A stretch of 64,000 nt of DNA, from assembly GCF_007827815.1 (NCBI RefSeq), contig NZ_VITH01000007.1, positions 248,001-312,000 of the forward strand. Direction: 5' to 3'. Origin of the DNA: Azospirillum brasilense. Its GTDB lineage: Bacteria; Pseudomonadota; Alphaproteobacteria; Azospirillales; Azospirillaceae. This document shows, one piece after another, positions 30,891 to 40,376 of this stretch. The position numbers and the translations under genes were made by a program. The stretch's first letter is position 1. Every line of letters begins with the position of its first letter. The notes beneath the pieces were generated by a model that saw only the letters and a list, made by a program, of their open reading frames with translations, had not been told where the DNA came from and searched no databases.

Positions 30891-31748
30891 ATGGATCAGA
30901 AGATCATCGATCTGTACGACGAGTACACCCACCGGCCGCTGCCGCGCCGCGTCTTCCTGGAGCGGCTGGCGGTTCTGGCGGGCAGCGCGGCGGCCATTCC
31001 GGCGATCCTCTCGCAGATCGAGCCGAACTACGCCTTGGCCGCCGAGGTTCCGGAGGACGACAGCCGGATCGCCACGGACCGCGTCACCTTTCAGGGGGCC
31101 ACCGGCGACGTTCAGGCCTACCGGGCCCGCCCGAAGCTGGCCGAGCAGGCGCCGTCGGTGGTGGTCATCCACGAGAACCGTGGCCTGAACCCTTACATCG
31201 AGGACGTGACGCGGCGGCTGGCGGTGGCCGGCTTCGTCGCCATGGCCCCGGATCTGCTGTCCCCGCTCGGCGGCACCCCGCAGGACCCCGACCGCGCCCG
31301 CGAGATGATCGGCCAGCTCGACCCCGACAAGACGGTGAACAACCTGATCGCGTCGATGAGCGACCTGATGGCCTATCGCTACTCAAACGCCAAGGTGGGG
31401 GCCATCGGCTTCTGCTGGGGCGGCGGCATGACCAACCGGCTGGCCATCAAGGCGCCGGACCTCAAGGCGGGCGTCGTCTTCTACGGCCCGGCGCCCGACC
31501 CGGCGCTGGTCACTACGATCAAGGCCCCGCTCCAACTCCACTACGCCGGGCTGGACAACAACGTGAACGCCAAGGTCCCGGCTTATGAGGAGGCGCTGAA
31601 GAAGGGCGGCAAGTCCTATGAACTCTTCATGTACGACAACGTGAACCACGCCTTCCACAACGACACGTCGGCGGAGCGCTACAACAAGGAGGCGGCGGAC
31701 CTCGCCTGGGGCCGGTCGGTGGAGTTCCTGAAGAAGAACCTGACCTGA
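30891..31748 (+). CDS. Dienelactone hydrolase family protein, probable Tat substrate
   Basis: 285-residue alpha/beta hydrolase. The DLH-type nucleophile is Cys175 in GFCWGGG, with Glu95 in IHENRGLN, a probable acid Asp222 and His253 in DNVNHAFHND. The N-terminus has PLPRRVFLERLAVLAGSAAA followed by ALAA, resembling a twin-arginine export signal, so the enzyme is probably periplasmic. The natural substrate is unknown. AAAAAGGAGGGA precedes the ATG. It stands alone between lolD and the convergent exporter gene. Confidence 0.9.
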   Translation: MDQKIIDLYDEYTHRPLPRRVFLERLAVLAGSAAAIPAILSQIEPNYALAAEVPEDDSRIATDRVTFQGATGDVQAYRARPKLAEQAPSVVVIHENRGLNPYIEDVTRRLAVAGFVAMAPDLLSPLGGTPQDPDRAREMIGQLDPDKTVNNLIASMSDLMAYRYSNAKVGAIGFCWGGGMTNRLAIKAPDLKAGVVFYGPAPDPALVTTIKAPLQLHYAGLDNNVNAKVPAYEEALKKGGKSYELFMYDNVNHAFHNDTSAERYNKEAADLAWGRSVEFLKKNLT

Positions 31749-31763
31749 GCGGTCAGGCCCGAA

Positions 31764-32651
31764 TCAGGGCCGGTGGGGGGCGGGCCGTGCGGAGGGCAGC
31801 TTCAGCACGGCCACCGCCAGCCCGGCAAGCACCAGAAGCGCGCCGGCCATCTTCAGTGGGGTGAAGCTCTCCCCCAGGACCAGCGCGCTGGAACTCATGC
31901 CGAAGACCGGCACCAGCAGCGAGAAGGGCGCCACCAGGCTCGCCGGGTAATGGCGCAGCAGGAAGCCCCAGGCGGCGAAGCCGAACAGCGTCGCCCCGAA
32001 GGCGATGTAGGCGACCGCCCCGACGCCCAGCGGAGTCAGATGGGTCAGGGCTTGCCACGCCCGGTCCGGCCCCTCCATCCCCAGCGACAGCAGCAGCAAC
32101 GGGATCGGCGGCACCACGCTGACCCACAGCATCATGCGGAACAGGTCCGGCGCCTTGGCCTGCTTCATCAGCAGGTTCGCCACGCCCCAGGTGGCCGCCG
32201 CGGCGATGACCAGCCCCAGCCCGAGCAGCGATTCGCCGGCCGGCATCTCCAGCGCGATCAGGCCAATCCCGGCGAAGGCGACCGCCATGCCCAGCATCTG
32301 CTTCGGTCCGGGCCGTTCGCCCAGCACCGCCGCGGCGAACAGGGCGGTGAAGAAGGCCTGCGACTGCAGCACCAGCGACGACAGCCCCGCCGGCATGCCG
32401 ATGTCCATCCCGACGAACAGCAGCGAGAACTTCACCACTCCCAGCACCATCCCGATGCTGAGGATGAAGCGCCAGGGCACCGGCGGACCGCCGCGAACGC
32501 CCAGCACGACAAGCGGCAGCGCCGCCAGCGCGAAGCGCAGGGCGCAAAACAGGATCGGCGGAAAGTCCGCGAGGCCGACCTTGATGGCGACGAAGTTGAA
32601 GCCCCAGATTGCCGCGACGGCAAGAGCCAGAGCGATGTGGGCGGTGTGCAT
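31764..32651 (-). CDS. EamA/DMT family transporter
   Basis: 295-residue membrane protein with about ten hydrophobic segments arranged as two EamA repeats (first from AIWGFNFVAIKVGL, second from AATWGVANLLMKQA). Such drug/metabolite exporters move amino acids or other small metabolites out of the cell; the substrate cannot be read from sequence. I start at the ATG giving MHTAHIALALAVAAIWG, 12 codons inside the longest frame. Only 15 nt separate it from the convergent hydrolase gene. Confidence 0.9.
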   Translation of the reverse strand: MHTAHIALALAVAAIWGFNFVAIKVGLADFPPILFCALRFALAALPLVVLGVRGGPPVPWRFILSIGMVLGVVKFSLLFVGMDIGMPAGLSSLVLQSQAFFTALFAAAVLGERPGPKQMLGMAVAFAGIGLIALEMPAGESLLGLGLVIAAAATWGVANLLMKQAKAPDLFRMMLWVSVVPPIPLLLLSLGMEGPDRAWQALTHLTPLGVGAVAYIAFGATLFGFAAWGFLLRHYPASLVAPFSLLVPVFGMSSSALVLGESFTPLKMAGALLVLAGLAVAVLKLPSARPAPHRP

Positions 32652-32731
32652 GGCGCCGAGGCTAGCTCCGCAGGGCCCGGCGGTCAACGCGGCGCAATGG
32701 CACGCTCTGCGGGTGCGATCGTCGAATCTGT

Positions 32732-33334
32732 TTACTTATCCGTGTGCAGGATGCGGCACTCGTCCAGGGCGGCCAACGCCCAGGAGGAGCCGCCGAGATT
32801 GACGTCGCCGATCTCCGTCCCGCCGCCGTCCCGCTGCAGCGTCACCGCTCGCGACCGCATGAAGGGTTCGAAGAGATCCTCGTACTTCGGCAACTCGACC
32901 GGCACCACCACGCCGCCGTCGGGCAGGGGGCTGGCGTCCAGCGCCATGGTCTCGCCGTCGGGGAAGATGGCGGTCAGGCGGCTTTCGGTGTCCTTGCCGG
33001 CCTGGGCGTGCTGGTCGGCGTTGACCAGCATCGCCGCGCCCTTCGCCGTCGCACGGAAGGAGAGGGGGGAGGAGTCGTCCGTCCGCGTGGCGTAGCAATA
33101 GGCCGAGCCGGTCTTGGTCGCCGGATGGACCCGCACGACCCAGCCCTTGTTCTGCGCGACGACGCGCCCCGGCGCGTCGGACAGGGGGGAAGCGGGCGAG
33201 GCGGTCGGCGGCGGCCGGTGGGTCTGCTCCGCGGACGGCGCGGGGGCGCCGGTGGTCTGGCAAGCCGTGAGGAGCGTGGCCGCCAGCACCGCCAGGACGG
33301 CGCTGGAGCGGATGCGGCGCATGGAATGGGTCAT
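32732..33334 (-). CDS. Hypothetical lipoprotein
   Basis: 200 residues with a lipoprotein signal: RRIRSS, hydrophobic AVLAVLAATLL, and lipobox LLTAC with Cys25. A Pro/Thr-rich linker follows, then a small soluble domain with AYCYATRT-like and DGGVVVPVELPKYEDLF sequences. The domain resembles no family I can name. A start four codons later (33322) is possible. It is divergent from dnaE with a 189-nt spacer in which I find no clear promoter. The much longer frame running antisense through dnaE is spurious; only this 3' part is real. Confidence 0.8.
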   Translation of the reverse strand: MTHSMRRIRSSAVLAVLAATLLTACQTTGAPAPSAEQTHRPPPTASPASPLSDAPGRVVAQNKGWVVRVHPATKTGSAYCYATRTDDSSPLSFRATAKGAAMLVNADQHAQAGKDTESRLTAIFPDGETMALDASPLPDGGVVVPVELPKYEDLFEPFMRSRAVTLQRDGGGTEIGDVNLGGSSWALAALDECRILHTDK

Positions 33335-33523
33335 TCTCGGATCGTGTCTCTGCCTCTTTCGATAGCACGAACACGCATGATCGGGGAATCTTCCCTTTCC
33401 CCGACCGGGTTGGCGCATCGCCGCATGGCCGGGCCCGCGCTTGGTCCCTTGCAGTGCGGGACGGGATGCGCGACGACTAGGGGAGACGTCCCCCCTTCGC
33501 TGGAACCGGTGCCCATCCCCGCC

Positions 33524-36500
33524 ATGCCCCACGCCGACTTCATCCACCTGCGCGTCCACTCCGCCTATTCCCTGTCCGAGGGCGCCATCAAGGTGAAGGA
33601 GCTGGTCAAGCTCTGCCAGAAGAAGGGGATGCCGGCGGTTGCCGTGACCGACACCGGCAACCTGTTCGGCGCGCTGGAATTCGCGCTGGCAGCCGCGGAC
33701 TCGGGCGTACAGCCGATCATCGGCACGGTCCTGGGCATCACCCGAGTCGGCCCCGCCAACGGCAAGCCGGGCCTGCCGGGCAAGGCGGCGTCGGTCCCCG
33801 ACCAGCTCGTCCTGCTCTGCCAGAGCGACGAGGGCTACCGGAACCTGATGAAGCTGGTGTCCAAGGCCTTCCTGGAATCGGACCCGATGGCCGGACCGCA
33901 GATCCCGCTGGACGCTCTGGAGGGCCATTCGGCCGGGCTGATCGCGCTGACCGGCGGCCCTGCCGGCTCGGTCGGCCGGCTGCTGGGCGAGGGGCAGAAG
34001 GATCTGGCGCTGGAGGTTCTGGAGCGGTTGAAACGGCTGTTCCCCGGCCGGCTCTACGTCGAGCTGCAGCGCCACCGCGAGCATTTCGCGGTCATCGAGG
34101 ACGCCATCGAGCCGGCGCTGATCGACCTCGCCTACGCCCACGACCTGCCGCTGGTCGCCACCAACGACTGCTATTTCGCGACCGAGGACATGTACGAGGC
34201 GCACGACGCGCTGCTCTGCATCGCCGAGGGCGCGTACATCAGCCAGACCGAGCGCCGCCGCCTCACCCCCGACCACCGCTTCAAGTCGGCCGAGGAGATG
34301 CGGGAGCTGTTCAAGGACCTGCCGGAGGCGGTGGACAACACGGTCGCCATCGCCCGGCGCTGCTCCTTCCTGCTGAAGCCGATCAAGCCCATCCTGCCGC
34401 CCTTCCCCTGCGAGGGCGGCCGCGACGAGGGGGAGGAACTGCGCGCCCAGTCCCGCGAGGGTCTGGAGATGCGGCTGAACAGCGTCGTCTACACCCCGGA
34501 CATGACGCCGGAGCAGCGCGCGGAGACCCGCAAGACCTACTTCGAGCGGCTGGAGTTCGAGCTGGACGTCATCGTGTCGATGAAGTTCCCCGGCTACTTT
34601 CTGATCGTGTCGGACTTCATCAAGTGGGCCAAGTCGCACGACATCCCGGTCGGGCCGGGCCGCGGTTCGGGCGCCGGCTCGGTCGTCGCCTGGGCGCTGA
34701 CCATCACCGACCTGGACCCGCTGCGCTTCGGCCTGCTGTTCGAGCGCTTCCTCAATCCCGAACGCGTGTCGATGCCCGACTTCGACGTGGACTTCTGCCA
34801 GGACCGCCGCGAAGAGGTGATCCGCTACGTCCAGGACAAGTACGGCTACGACCGCGTCGCCCAGATCATCACCTTCGGTAAGCTGCAGGCCCGCGCCGTG
34901 CTGCGCGACGTCGGGCGCGTGCTGCAGATGCCCTACGGGCAGGTGGACAAGATCTGCAAGCTGGTGCCGAACAACCCGGCCAACCCGGTGACGCTCCAGC
35001 AGGCGCTCGACAGCGAGGAGATGCTGCGCCAAGCCCGCGACGGCGACGAGACGGTGGCGCGCCTCGTCAACATTGCGCTGAAGCTGGAGGGTCTGTACCG
35101 CCACGCCTCGACCCACGCGGCGGGCGTGGTGATCGCCGACCGGCCGCTGCACGATCTGGTGCCGCTGTACCGAGACCCGCGGTCGGACATGCCGGTCACC
35201 CAGTTCAACATGAAGTTCGTCGAGCAGGCCGGTCTGGTGAAGTTCGACTTCCTCGGCCTGAAGACGCTGACCGTGCTGAAGACGGCGGTGGACCTGATCC
35301 CCGAAAAGCCGGACCTGACCACCGTCACGCTGGACGACCCCCGAAGCTACGAGATCCTCGGCCGCGCCGAATCGACGGGCGTGTTCCAGCTGGAAAGCTC
35401 GGGCATGCGCGACGTGCTGCGCCGGCTGAAGCCGAACCGGCTGGAGGACATCATCGCGCTGGTGTCGCTCTACCGACCCGGCCCGATGGACAACATCCCC
35501 AAATACATCAAGGTGAAGAACGGGGAGGAGCAGCCCGACTACATGAATCCGGCCCTGGAGCCGATCCTGAAGGAGACCTTCGGGATTATGATCTACCAGG
35601 AACAGGTCATGCAGATCGCCCAGGTGCTGTCCGGCTATTCGCTGGGCGGCGCCGATCTTCTGCGCCGCGCCATGGGCAAGAAGATCAAGGAGGAGATGGA
35701 CAAGGAGCGCGACAAGTTCGTCGTCGGCGCAAAGGACAAGGGCGTGGACCCCGACCAGGCCAGCATGATCTTCGATCAGGTGGCCAAGTTCGCCGGCTAC
35801 GGCTTCAACAAGAGCCACGCCGCCGCCTATGCCCTGGTCGCCTACCACACCGCCTATCTGAAGGCGAACCACCCGGTGGAGTTCATGGCGGCGTCGATGA
35901 CGCTCGACCTCGGCAACACCGACAAGCTGAACGTCTTCCGGCAGGAGCTGGTGCGGCTGAAGATCAAGCTGCTGACTCCGGACATCAACAAGTCCGACAG
36001 CATCTTCGGGGTCGAGGCGCTGCCCGACGGCACCAAGGCGGTGCGCTACGCGCTGGCCGCGGTGAAGGGCGTCGGCCTGCCGGCCATGAAGGCGGTGGTG
36101 GAGGAGCGGCGCAAGAACGGCCCTTACAAGAGCCTCTTCGACTTCGCCCGCCGCCTCGACCTGAAGACCATCAACAAGCGCCAGCTCGAAAACCTGACCT
36201 GCGCCGGCGCCTTCGACGGCATCAACCCGAACCGCGCCCAGGTGCACGCGGCGCTGGAGACGCTGATCCGCTACGCCCAGGCCGAGGCGGCGGAGCGCGA
36301 CAGCGGCATCGGCAACCTGTTCGGCGGCGCCGGGGGCGGGCTGAAGGAGCCGGACCTGCCCAAGGTCAAGGAATGGGAGCCGTTGGAGAAGCTGAAGCAC
36401 GAGTTCGGCGCCATCGGCTTCTACCTGTCCGCCCACCCGCTGGACGCCTTCGCCGGGCCGTTGGCCCGCATGAGGGTGGTGCGATCGGCGGACCTCGCCA

Positions 36501-37006
36501 CCGCGGTGACCGGCGGCGGCTCGACCCGACGCAGCGTCGCCGGCATCGTGGTCAGCCGCAAGGAGAAGACGGCGAAGTCCGGCAACCGCTTCGCCTTCGT
36601 GGAACTGTCCGACGGCAGCGGCGGCTACGAGGTGACGGTCTTCTCCGAGGTGCTGGCGACCAACCGCGACCTGCTGGAGGCCGGGCGACCGGTGCTGATG
36701 ACCGTGGACGTCCAGATGAACGGCGAGGACATCCGCCTGACCTGCCAGGAGGTGAAGCCGCTGGAGGACGCCGTCGCCCAGGTCTCGGACGGCCTGAAGG
36801 TGGTGGTGCGCGACGGCGGGCCGGTGGAGAGCATCCGCGGCATGCTGGAGCGGCTGACCCGCGGCAAGGGCAAGATCCACCTGCTGGTCGAGATCGACCC
36901 GCTGAAGGAGGTGGAGATCCAGCTCCCCGGCTCCTTCAACATCACCAACCAGAGCCGCGCCGCGCTGAAGGCGGTGCCGGGGGTGGTCGAGGTGGTGGAG
37001 CTGTAA
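33524..37006 (+). CDS. dnaE: DNA polymerase III subunit alpha
   Basis: 1160-residue replicative polymerase. The PHP domain starts at HADFIHLRVHSAYSLSEGA. The palm has the catalytic aspartates in PDFDVDF (Asp419, Asp421, Asp423). HASTHAAGVV and the DPDQASMIFDQVAKFAGYGF region, helix-hairpin-helix and C-terminal OB domain (ATAVTGGG to ending) follow in order. Length is standard for DnaE. The frame is open upstream, but the ATG at 33524 begins the family's N-terminus; a GTG five codons earlier is possible. Confidence 0.97.
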   Translation: MPHADFIHLRVHSAYSLSEGAIKVKELVKLCQKKGMPAVAVTDTGNLFGALEFALAAADSGVQPIIGTVLGITRVGPANGKPGLPGKAASVPDQLVLLCQSDEGYRNLMKLVSKAFLESDPMAGPQIPLDALEGHSAGLIALTGGPAGSVGRLLGEGQKDLALEVLERLKRLFPGRLYVELQRHREHFAVIEDAIEPALIDLAYAHDLPLVATNDCYFATEDMYEAHDALLCIAEGAYISQTERRRLTPDHRFKSAEEMRELFKDLPEAVDNTVAIARRCSFLLKPIKPILPPFPCEGGRDEGEELRAQSREGLEMRLNSVVYTPDMTPEQRAETRKTYFERLEFELDVIVSMKFPGYFLIVSDFIKWAKSHDIPVGPGRGSGAGSVVAWALTITDLDPLRFGLLFERFLNPERVSMPDFDVDFCQDRREEVIRYVQDKYGYDRVAQIITFGKLQARAVLRDVGRVLQMPYGQVDKICKLVPNNPANPVTLQQALDSEEMLRQARDGDETVARLVNIALKLEGLYRHASTHAAGVVIADRPLHDLVPLYRDPRSDMPVTQFNMKFVEQAGLVKFDFLGLKTLTVLKTAVDLIPEKPDLTTVTLDDPRSYEILGRAESTGVFQLESSGMRDVLRRLKPNRLEDIIALVSLYRPGPMDNIPKYIKVKNGEEQPDYMNPALEPILKETFGIMIYQEQVMQIAQVLSGYSLGGADLLRRAMGKKIKEEMDKERDKFVVGAKDKGVDPDQASMIFDQVAKFAGYGFNKSHAAAYALVAYHTAYLKANHPVEFMAASMTLDLGNTDKLNVFRQELVRLKIKLLTPDINKSDSIFGVEALPDGTKAVRYALAAVKGVGLPAMKAVVEERRKNGPYKSLFDFARRLDLKTINKRQLENLTCAGAFDGINPNRAQVHAALETLIRYAQAEAAERDSGIGNLFGGAGGGLKEPDLPKVKEWEPLEKLKHEFGAIGFYLSAHPLDAFAGPLARMRVVRSADLATAVTGGGSTRRSVAGIVVSRKEKTAKSGNRFAFVELSDGSGGYEVTVFSEVLATNRDLLEAGRPVLMTVDVQMNGEDIRLTCQEVKPLEDAVAQVSDGLKVVVRDGGPVESIRGMLERLTRGKGKIHLLVEIDPLKEVEIQLPGSFNITNQSRAALKAVPGVVEVVEL

Positions 37007-37054
37007 TCGGGTACACGGCTGGAAAAGGCCGCGCCGGGATGTCATATTCAAGCC

Positions 37055-37234
37055 ATGCCGAACCTCGCCCGCCAGATCGACGATGAAGCCGCGGAATCCG
37101 ACGCCCTGAAGGCTGCGGTGGCAAAGGCGCGCGCAGACCGGCGCGGCGTGCCGCACGAGCAGATGCGGGAATGGCTGTTGCGGGTGGCTGAGGGTGAGTT
37201 CGGTGCGGAACCACCGGAAACTCGCGACCTGTGA
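37055..37234 (+). CDS. Antitoxin of a type II RelE/ParE-type module
   Basis: 59 residues beginning MPNLARQIDDEAAESDALK and ending with VPHEQMREWLLRVAEGEFG and a short acidic tail. Small acidic-helical proteins with the VPHE(Q/A)xxxWL motif are antitoxins that pair with ParE-like toxins. It overlaps the toxin start by 4 nt (GTGA), the usual coupling for such pairs. No DNA-binding fold is obvious in so short a protein. The start has a poor ribosome-binding site. Confidence 0.75.
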   Translation: MPNLARQIDDEAAESDALKAAVAKARADRRGVPHEQMREWLLRVAEGEFGAEPPETRDL

Positions 37235-37524
37235 GGGTCGTCTGGCGAGCGGCGGCGCGTGCCGATCTCGTCCGCATCCTGCACTATGTCTCGCAGGAAA
37301 ATCCGGTCGCCGCTCGGCGCCTGGCCCAGGAGTTGGTTCTTGCGGGTGACAGCCTGCAGGTGTTTCCGCGACGCGGCCGCCGGGGCTTGGTCGAGGGCAC
37401 GCGGGAACTGGTCGTTGTCCGTCCCTATGTCATCGTCTACGACATCGGCGAAGTCTACGACATCGGCGAAGACGAAACCGTTTCGATCCTGCGGCTTTGG
37501 CACAGCGCTCAAGACCGCGGTTAA
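37231..37524 (+). CDS. RelE/ParE family toxin with internal duplication
   Basis: 97 residues from a GTG overlapping the antitoxin stop. The family pattern is clear: VVWRAAARADLVRILHYVSQ at the N-terminus, NPVAARRLAQELV, the FPRRGRRGLVEGTRELVVV core and PYVIVYDI followed by VSILRLWHSAQDR. ParE members poison gyrase and RelE members cut mRNA; which applies is not evident. The segment VYDIGE occurs twice in a row near residues 69-80, from a perfect 18-bp tandem duplication, so the protein is about 6 residues longer than expected and may be altered in activity. Confidence 0.85.
   Translation: MRVVWRAAARADLVRILHYVSQENPVAARRLAQELVLAGDSLQVFPRRGRRGLVEGTRELVVVRPYVIVYDIGEVYDIGEDETVSILRLWHSAQDRG
37435..37470 (+). 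repeat. Perfect 18-bp tandem duplication in the toxin gene
   Basis: GTCTACGACATCGGCGAA occurs twice without mismatch at 37435-37452 and 37453-37470. It keeps the frame and inserts six residues. Perfect identity suggests a recent event. Confidence 0.95.
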
Positions 37525-37558
37525 CCGCTGAGAAAACAGGATCGCGCTTCCGACCGAA

Positions 37559-37601
37559 TTGGCAAACCGGTGTTGCCAAAGCGGTTGCGGCGGGCTATGT
37601 A
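37559..37601 (+). promoter_or_regulatory. rpsB promoter with overlapping inverted repeat
   Basis: TTGCCA (37573-37578), 17-nt spacer, TATGTA (37596-37601) is a good housekeeping promoter, giving a leader of about 115 nt before rpsB. The inverted repeat TTGGCAA (37559-37565) and TTGCCAA (37573-37579) overlaps the -35 and could be an operator. The leader may also carry the S2 autoregulation site known for rpsB in other bacteria. Confidence 0.5.
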
Positions 37602-37723
37602 AGCGCCGTCGTCAAAACCTCACGCGGGCTGGCGGTCCCTCGGCTTTACCCCGATGGCCCGATCCGGTGTCCTGTCAAACGGACAGTGCCCGCGGCGGAG
37701 CAACCGGAAAAGGACTTTTCCAA

Positions 37724-38518
37724 ATGGCTATTCCGTCTTTCACCATGCGCCAGCTGCTCGAAGCCGGCGTCCACTTCGGTCACCACACCCGTCGCTGGAA
37801 TCCGAAGATGGGCACGTACATCTTCGGCGTGCGCAACGGTGTGCACATCATCGACCTGGAGCAGACCGTCCCGGCGCTGCACCGCGCCCTGCAGGCCGTC
37901 CGTGACGTCGTCGCCGGCGGCGGCCGCGTCCTGTTCGTCGGCACCAAGCGCCAGGCCCAGGAGAAGGTGGCCGAGGCCGCGTCGAAGTGCGGCCAGTACT
38001 ACGTCAACCACCGCTGGCTCGGCGGCATGCTGACCAACTGGAAGACCATCTCCCAGTCGATCAAGCGCCTGCGCGAGATGGAAGAGCGTCTGGGCGGCGA
38101 CACCTCGGGCCTGACCAAGCGCGAAATCCTCGAGCTGACCCGCGAGCGCGACAAGCTGGAGCGCGCGCTGGGCGGCATCAAGGAGATGGGCGGCCTGCCG
38201 GACGTCCTCTTCATCATCGACACCAACAAGGAGTCGATCGCGGTCAAGGAAGCCAACAAGCTCGGCATCCCGGTCATCGCGGTGATCGACAGCAACTCCG
38301 ATCCGGACGGCGTGGCCTTCCCGATCCCGGGCAACGACGACGCCCTGCGCGCCATCGACCTGTACTGCGAGCTGGTGAACGGCGCCGTGCTCGACGGTCT
38401 GCAGGCCGAGATGAGCGCCGCCGGCATCGACGTCGGCTCCTCCGAGGAGGCTCCGGCTGAGCAGCTGCCGGAAGAGGAAGCGGAAGAGGCCGCGCCGGCT
38501 GAGCAAGCCCAGGCCTGA
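37724..38518 (+). CDS. rpsB: 30S ribosomal protein S2
   Basis: 264 residues. Family blocks: [53 protein letters not shown] and [25 protein letters not shown]. The Ala/Glu-rich C-terminal tail (about 25 residues) is typical of alphaproteobacteria. AAAAGGA stands before the ATG at 37724. Followed by tsf, as almost always in bacteria. Confidence 0.98.
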   Translation: MAIPSFTMRQLLEAGVHFGHHTRRWNPKMGTYIFGVRNGVHIIDLEQTVPALHRALQAVRDVVAGGGRVLFVGTKRQAQEKVAEAASKCGQYYVNHRWLGGMLTNWKTISQSIKRLREMEERLGGDTSGLTKREILELTRERDKLERALGGIKEMGGLPDVLFIIDTNKESIAVKEANKLGIPVIAVIDSNSDPDGVAFPIPGNDDALRAIDLYCELVNGAVLDGLQAEMSAAGIDVGSSEEAPAEQLPEEEAEEAAPAEQAQA

Positions 38519-38532
38519 TCCCGGTGATACGG

Positions 38533-38573
38533 GGCAGCCGGGCCTTATGACCTATGGCCCGGCTGCCTTTTTT
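38533..38573 (+). terminator. Intrinsic terminator/attenuator between rpsB and tsf
   Basis: A perfect 12-bp stem (GGCAGCCGGGCC at 38533-38544, GGCCCGGCTGCC at 38556-38567), 11-nt loop, then TTTTTT (38568-38573). A strong terminator in the rpsB-tsf gap would give partial read-through, letting S2 and EF-Ts be made at different levels. Confidence 0.8.
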
Positions 38574-38633
38574 ATGAGTTGTTAGGATCAACCCGATCCG
38601 CTTGGATCCGTTCGGAAGGAAGAGGGCGAAACC

Positions 38634-39563
38634 ATGGCCGAGATTACCGCCGCGCTCGTCAAGGAACTGCGCGAGAAGACCGGCGCGGGCATGATGGACT
38701 GCAAGAAGGCGCTGGCCGAGACCCAGGGCGACCTCGAGGGCGCCGTTGACTGGCTGCGCAAGAAGGGCCTCGCCGCCGCCGCCAAGAAGTCCGGCCGCGT
38801 CGCCGCCGAGGGTCTGGTCGCCGTCGCCACCGCCGGCACCGCGGGCGCCGTCGTCGAGGTGAACGCCGAGACCGACTTCGTCGCGCGCAACGACAAGTTC
38901 CAGGCCTTCTCCCTGAAGGCCGCCGAGCTGGTCCTGTCCGGTTCGGGCGACGTCGAGGGTCTGAAGGGCACCGCCTATCCGGACGCCGGCCGCACGGTCC
39001 AGGAAGAGCTGACCAACCTGATCGCCACCATCGGCGAGAACATGAACATCCGCCGCTCGGCCAAGCTGTCGGTTCCGGCGGGCGTCGTCGTGTCCTACGT
39101 CCACTCGGCCATCGCGCCGGGCCTCGGCAAGATCGGCGTTCTGGTCGCCCTGGAGTCGACCGGCGACGTCGCCAAGCTGAACGAGCTGGGCAAGCAGGTC
39201 GCGATGCACATCGCCGCCGCCCGTCCGGATGCCCTGGACATCGCCGACGTCGACACCTCCGCCCTGGAGCGTGAGCGCAACGTGCTCGCCGAGCAGGCCC
39301 GCGCCTCGGGCAAGCCGGAGAACATCGTCGAGAAGATGCTCGAAGGCCGCATCCGCAAGTACTACGAGGAAGTGGTGCTGCTGGAGCAGACCTACGTCAT
39401 CGACGGCGAGACCAAGGTCCGCAAGGTCGTGGAGAACGCCGCCAAGGACGTCGGCGCCCCGGTCAAGGTGACGGGCTTCGTCCGCTTCGCGCTGGGCGAG
39501 GGCATCGAGAAGGCGGAGAGCGATTTCGCCGCCGAAGTCGCCGCCGCCGCCGGCCAGAAGTAA
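38634..39563 (+). CDS. tsf: Elongation factor Ts
   Basis: 309-residue guanine-nucleotide exchange factor for EF-Tu. The N-terminal UBA-like [19 protein letters not shown] and the core [13 protein letters not shown] are diagnostic. GGAAGGAAGAGG precedes the ATG. Confidence 0.98.
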   Translation: MAEITAALVKELREKTGAGMMDCKKALAETQGDLEGAVDWLRKKGLAAAAKKSGRVAAEGLVAVATAGTAGAVVEVNAETDFVARNDKFQAFSLKAAELVLSGSGDVEGLKGTAYPDAGRTVQEELTNLIATIGENMNIRRSAKLSVPAGVVVSYVHSAIAPGLGKIGVLVALESTGDVAKLNELGKQVAMHIAAARPDALDIADVDTSALERERNVLAEQARASGKPENIVEKMLEGRIRKYYEEVVLLEQTYVIDGETKVRKVVENAAKDVGAPVKVTGFVRFALGEGIEKAESDFAAEVAAAAGQK

Positions 39564-39617
39564 GGACCCGGCGTTCCGCCGCACGCACTCTTCACACCAA
39601 CCGGGAGAAAGCCCCCC

Positions 39618-40373
39618 ATGGCCCAGACCACCGGGACCACCGAGCCGGCTGACGGCATCCGCTTCAAACGAGTCCTGCTGAAGGTGTCGGGCGAGGCGTT
39701 GATGGGTCAGCGCGACTACGGCCTCGACCCGGAGGTGGTCAACCGCGTCGCCAACGAGGTGAAGGCGGTGATCCAGCTGGGCGTCCAGGTCAGCCTGGTC
39801 ATCGGCGGGGGCAACATCTTCCGCGGGGTGAAGGGTGCGGCGAGCGGCATGGAGCGCGCCTCGGCCGACTACATCGGGATGCTCGCCACCGTGATGAACG
39901 CCCTGTCGATGCAGAGCGCTCTGGAGCGGATGGGCGTGGCGACCCGCGTGCAGTCGGCCATCCCCATGTCGTCGGTGTGCGAGCCCTATATCCGGCGCCG
40001 CGCCATCCGGCACATGGAAAAGGGCCGCGTGGTGATCTTCGCCGCCGGCACCGGCAACCCCTTCTTCACCACCGACACCGCCGCCGCGCTGCGCGCGTCG
40101 GAGATGGGCTGCGACGCTCTGCTGAAGGGCACGCAGGTGGACGGCGTCTACACCGCCGACCCGAAGAAGGTGAAGGACGCGCAGCGTTACGAGCGCCTGA
40201 ACTATCTTGAAGTTCTGGCGAACGACCTGCAGGTGATGGACGCCTCCGCGATCTCCTTGGCGCGTGAGAGCCACATCCCCATACTCGTGTTCTCGATCCA
40301 CACCCCCGGCGCCTTCGCCGAGGTGATGCAGGGCCGGGGCAAGTTTACGATCATCAACGAAGAAACGGAGTGA
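39618..40373 (+). CDS. pyrH: Uridylate kinase (UMP kinase)
   Basis: 251-residue hexameric amino-acid-kinase-fold enzyme making UDP from UMP. Seen: [43 protein letters not shown] and GVYTADPKK. The first dozen residues ([10 protein letters not shown]) are a short extra N-terminal stretch. frr follows 3 nt after its stop. Confidence 0.97.
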   Translation: MAQTTGTTEPADGIRFKRVLLKVSGEALMGQRDYGLDPEVVNRVANEVKAVIQLGVQVSLVIGGGNIFRGVKGAASGMERASADYIGMLATVMNALSMQSALERMGVATRVQSAIPMSSVCEPYIRRRAIRHMEKGRVVIFAAGTGNPFFTTDTAAALRASEMGCDALLKGTQVDGVYTADPKKVKDAQRYERLNYLEVLANDLQVMDASAISLARESHIPILVFSIHTPGAFAEVMQGRGKFTIINEETE

Positions 40374-40376
40374 GCC

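Noticed and set aside
32732-37156. A 1474-aa minus-strand frame opposite dnaE
   Set aside because: Only the last 200 residues look like a protein (signal peptide and lipobox); the rest is antisense to DnaE and low in complexity.
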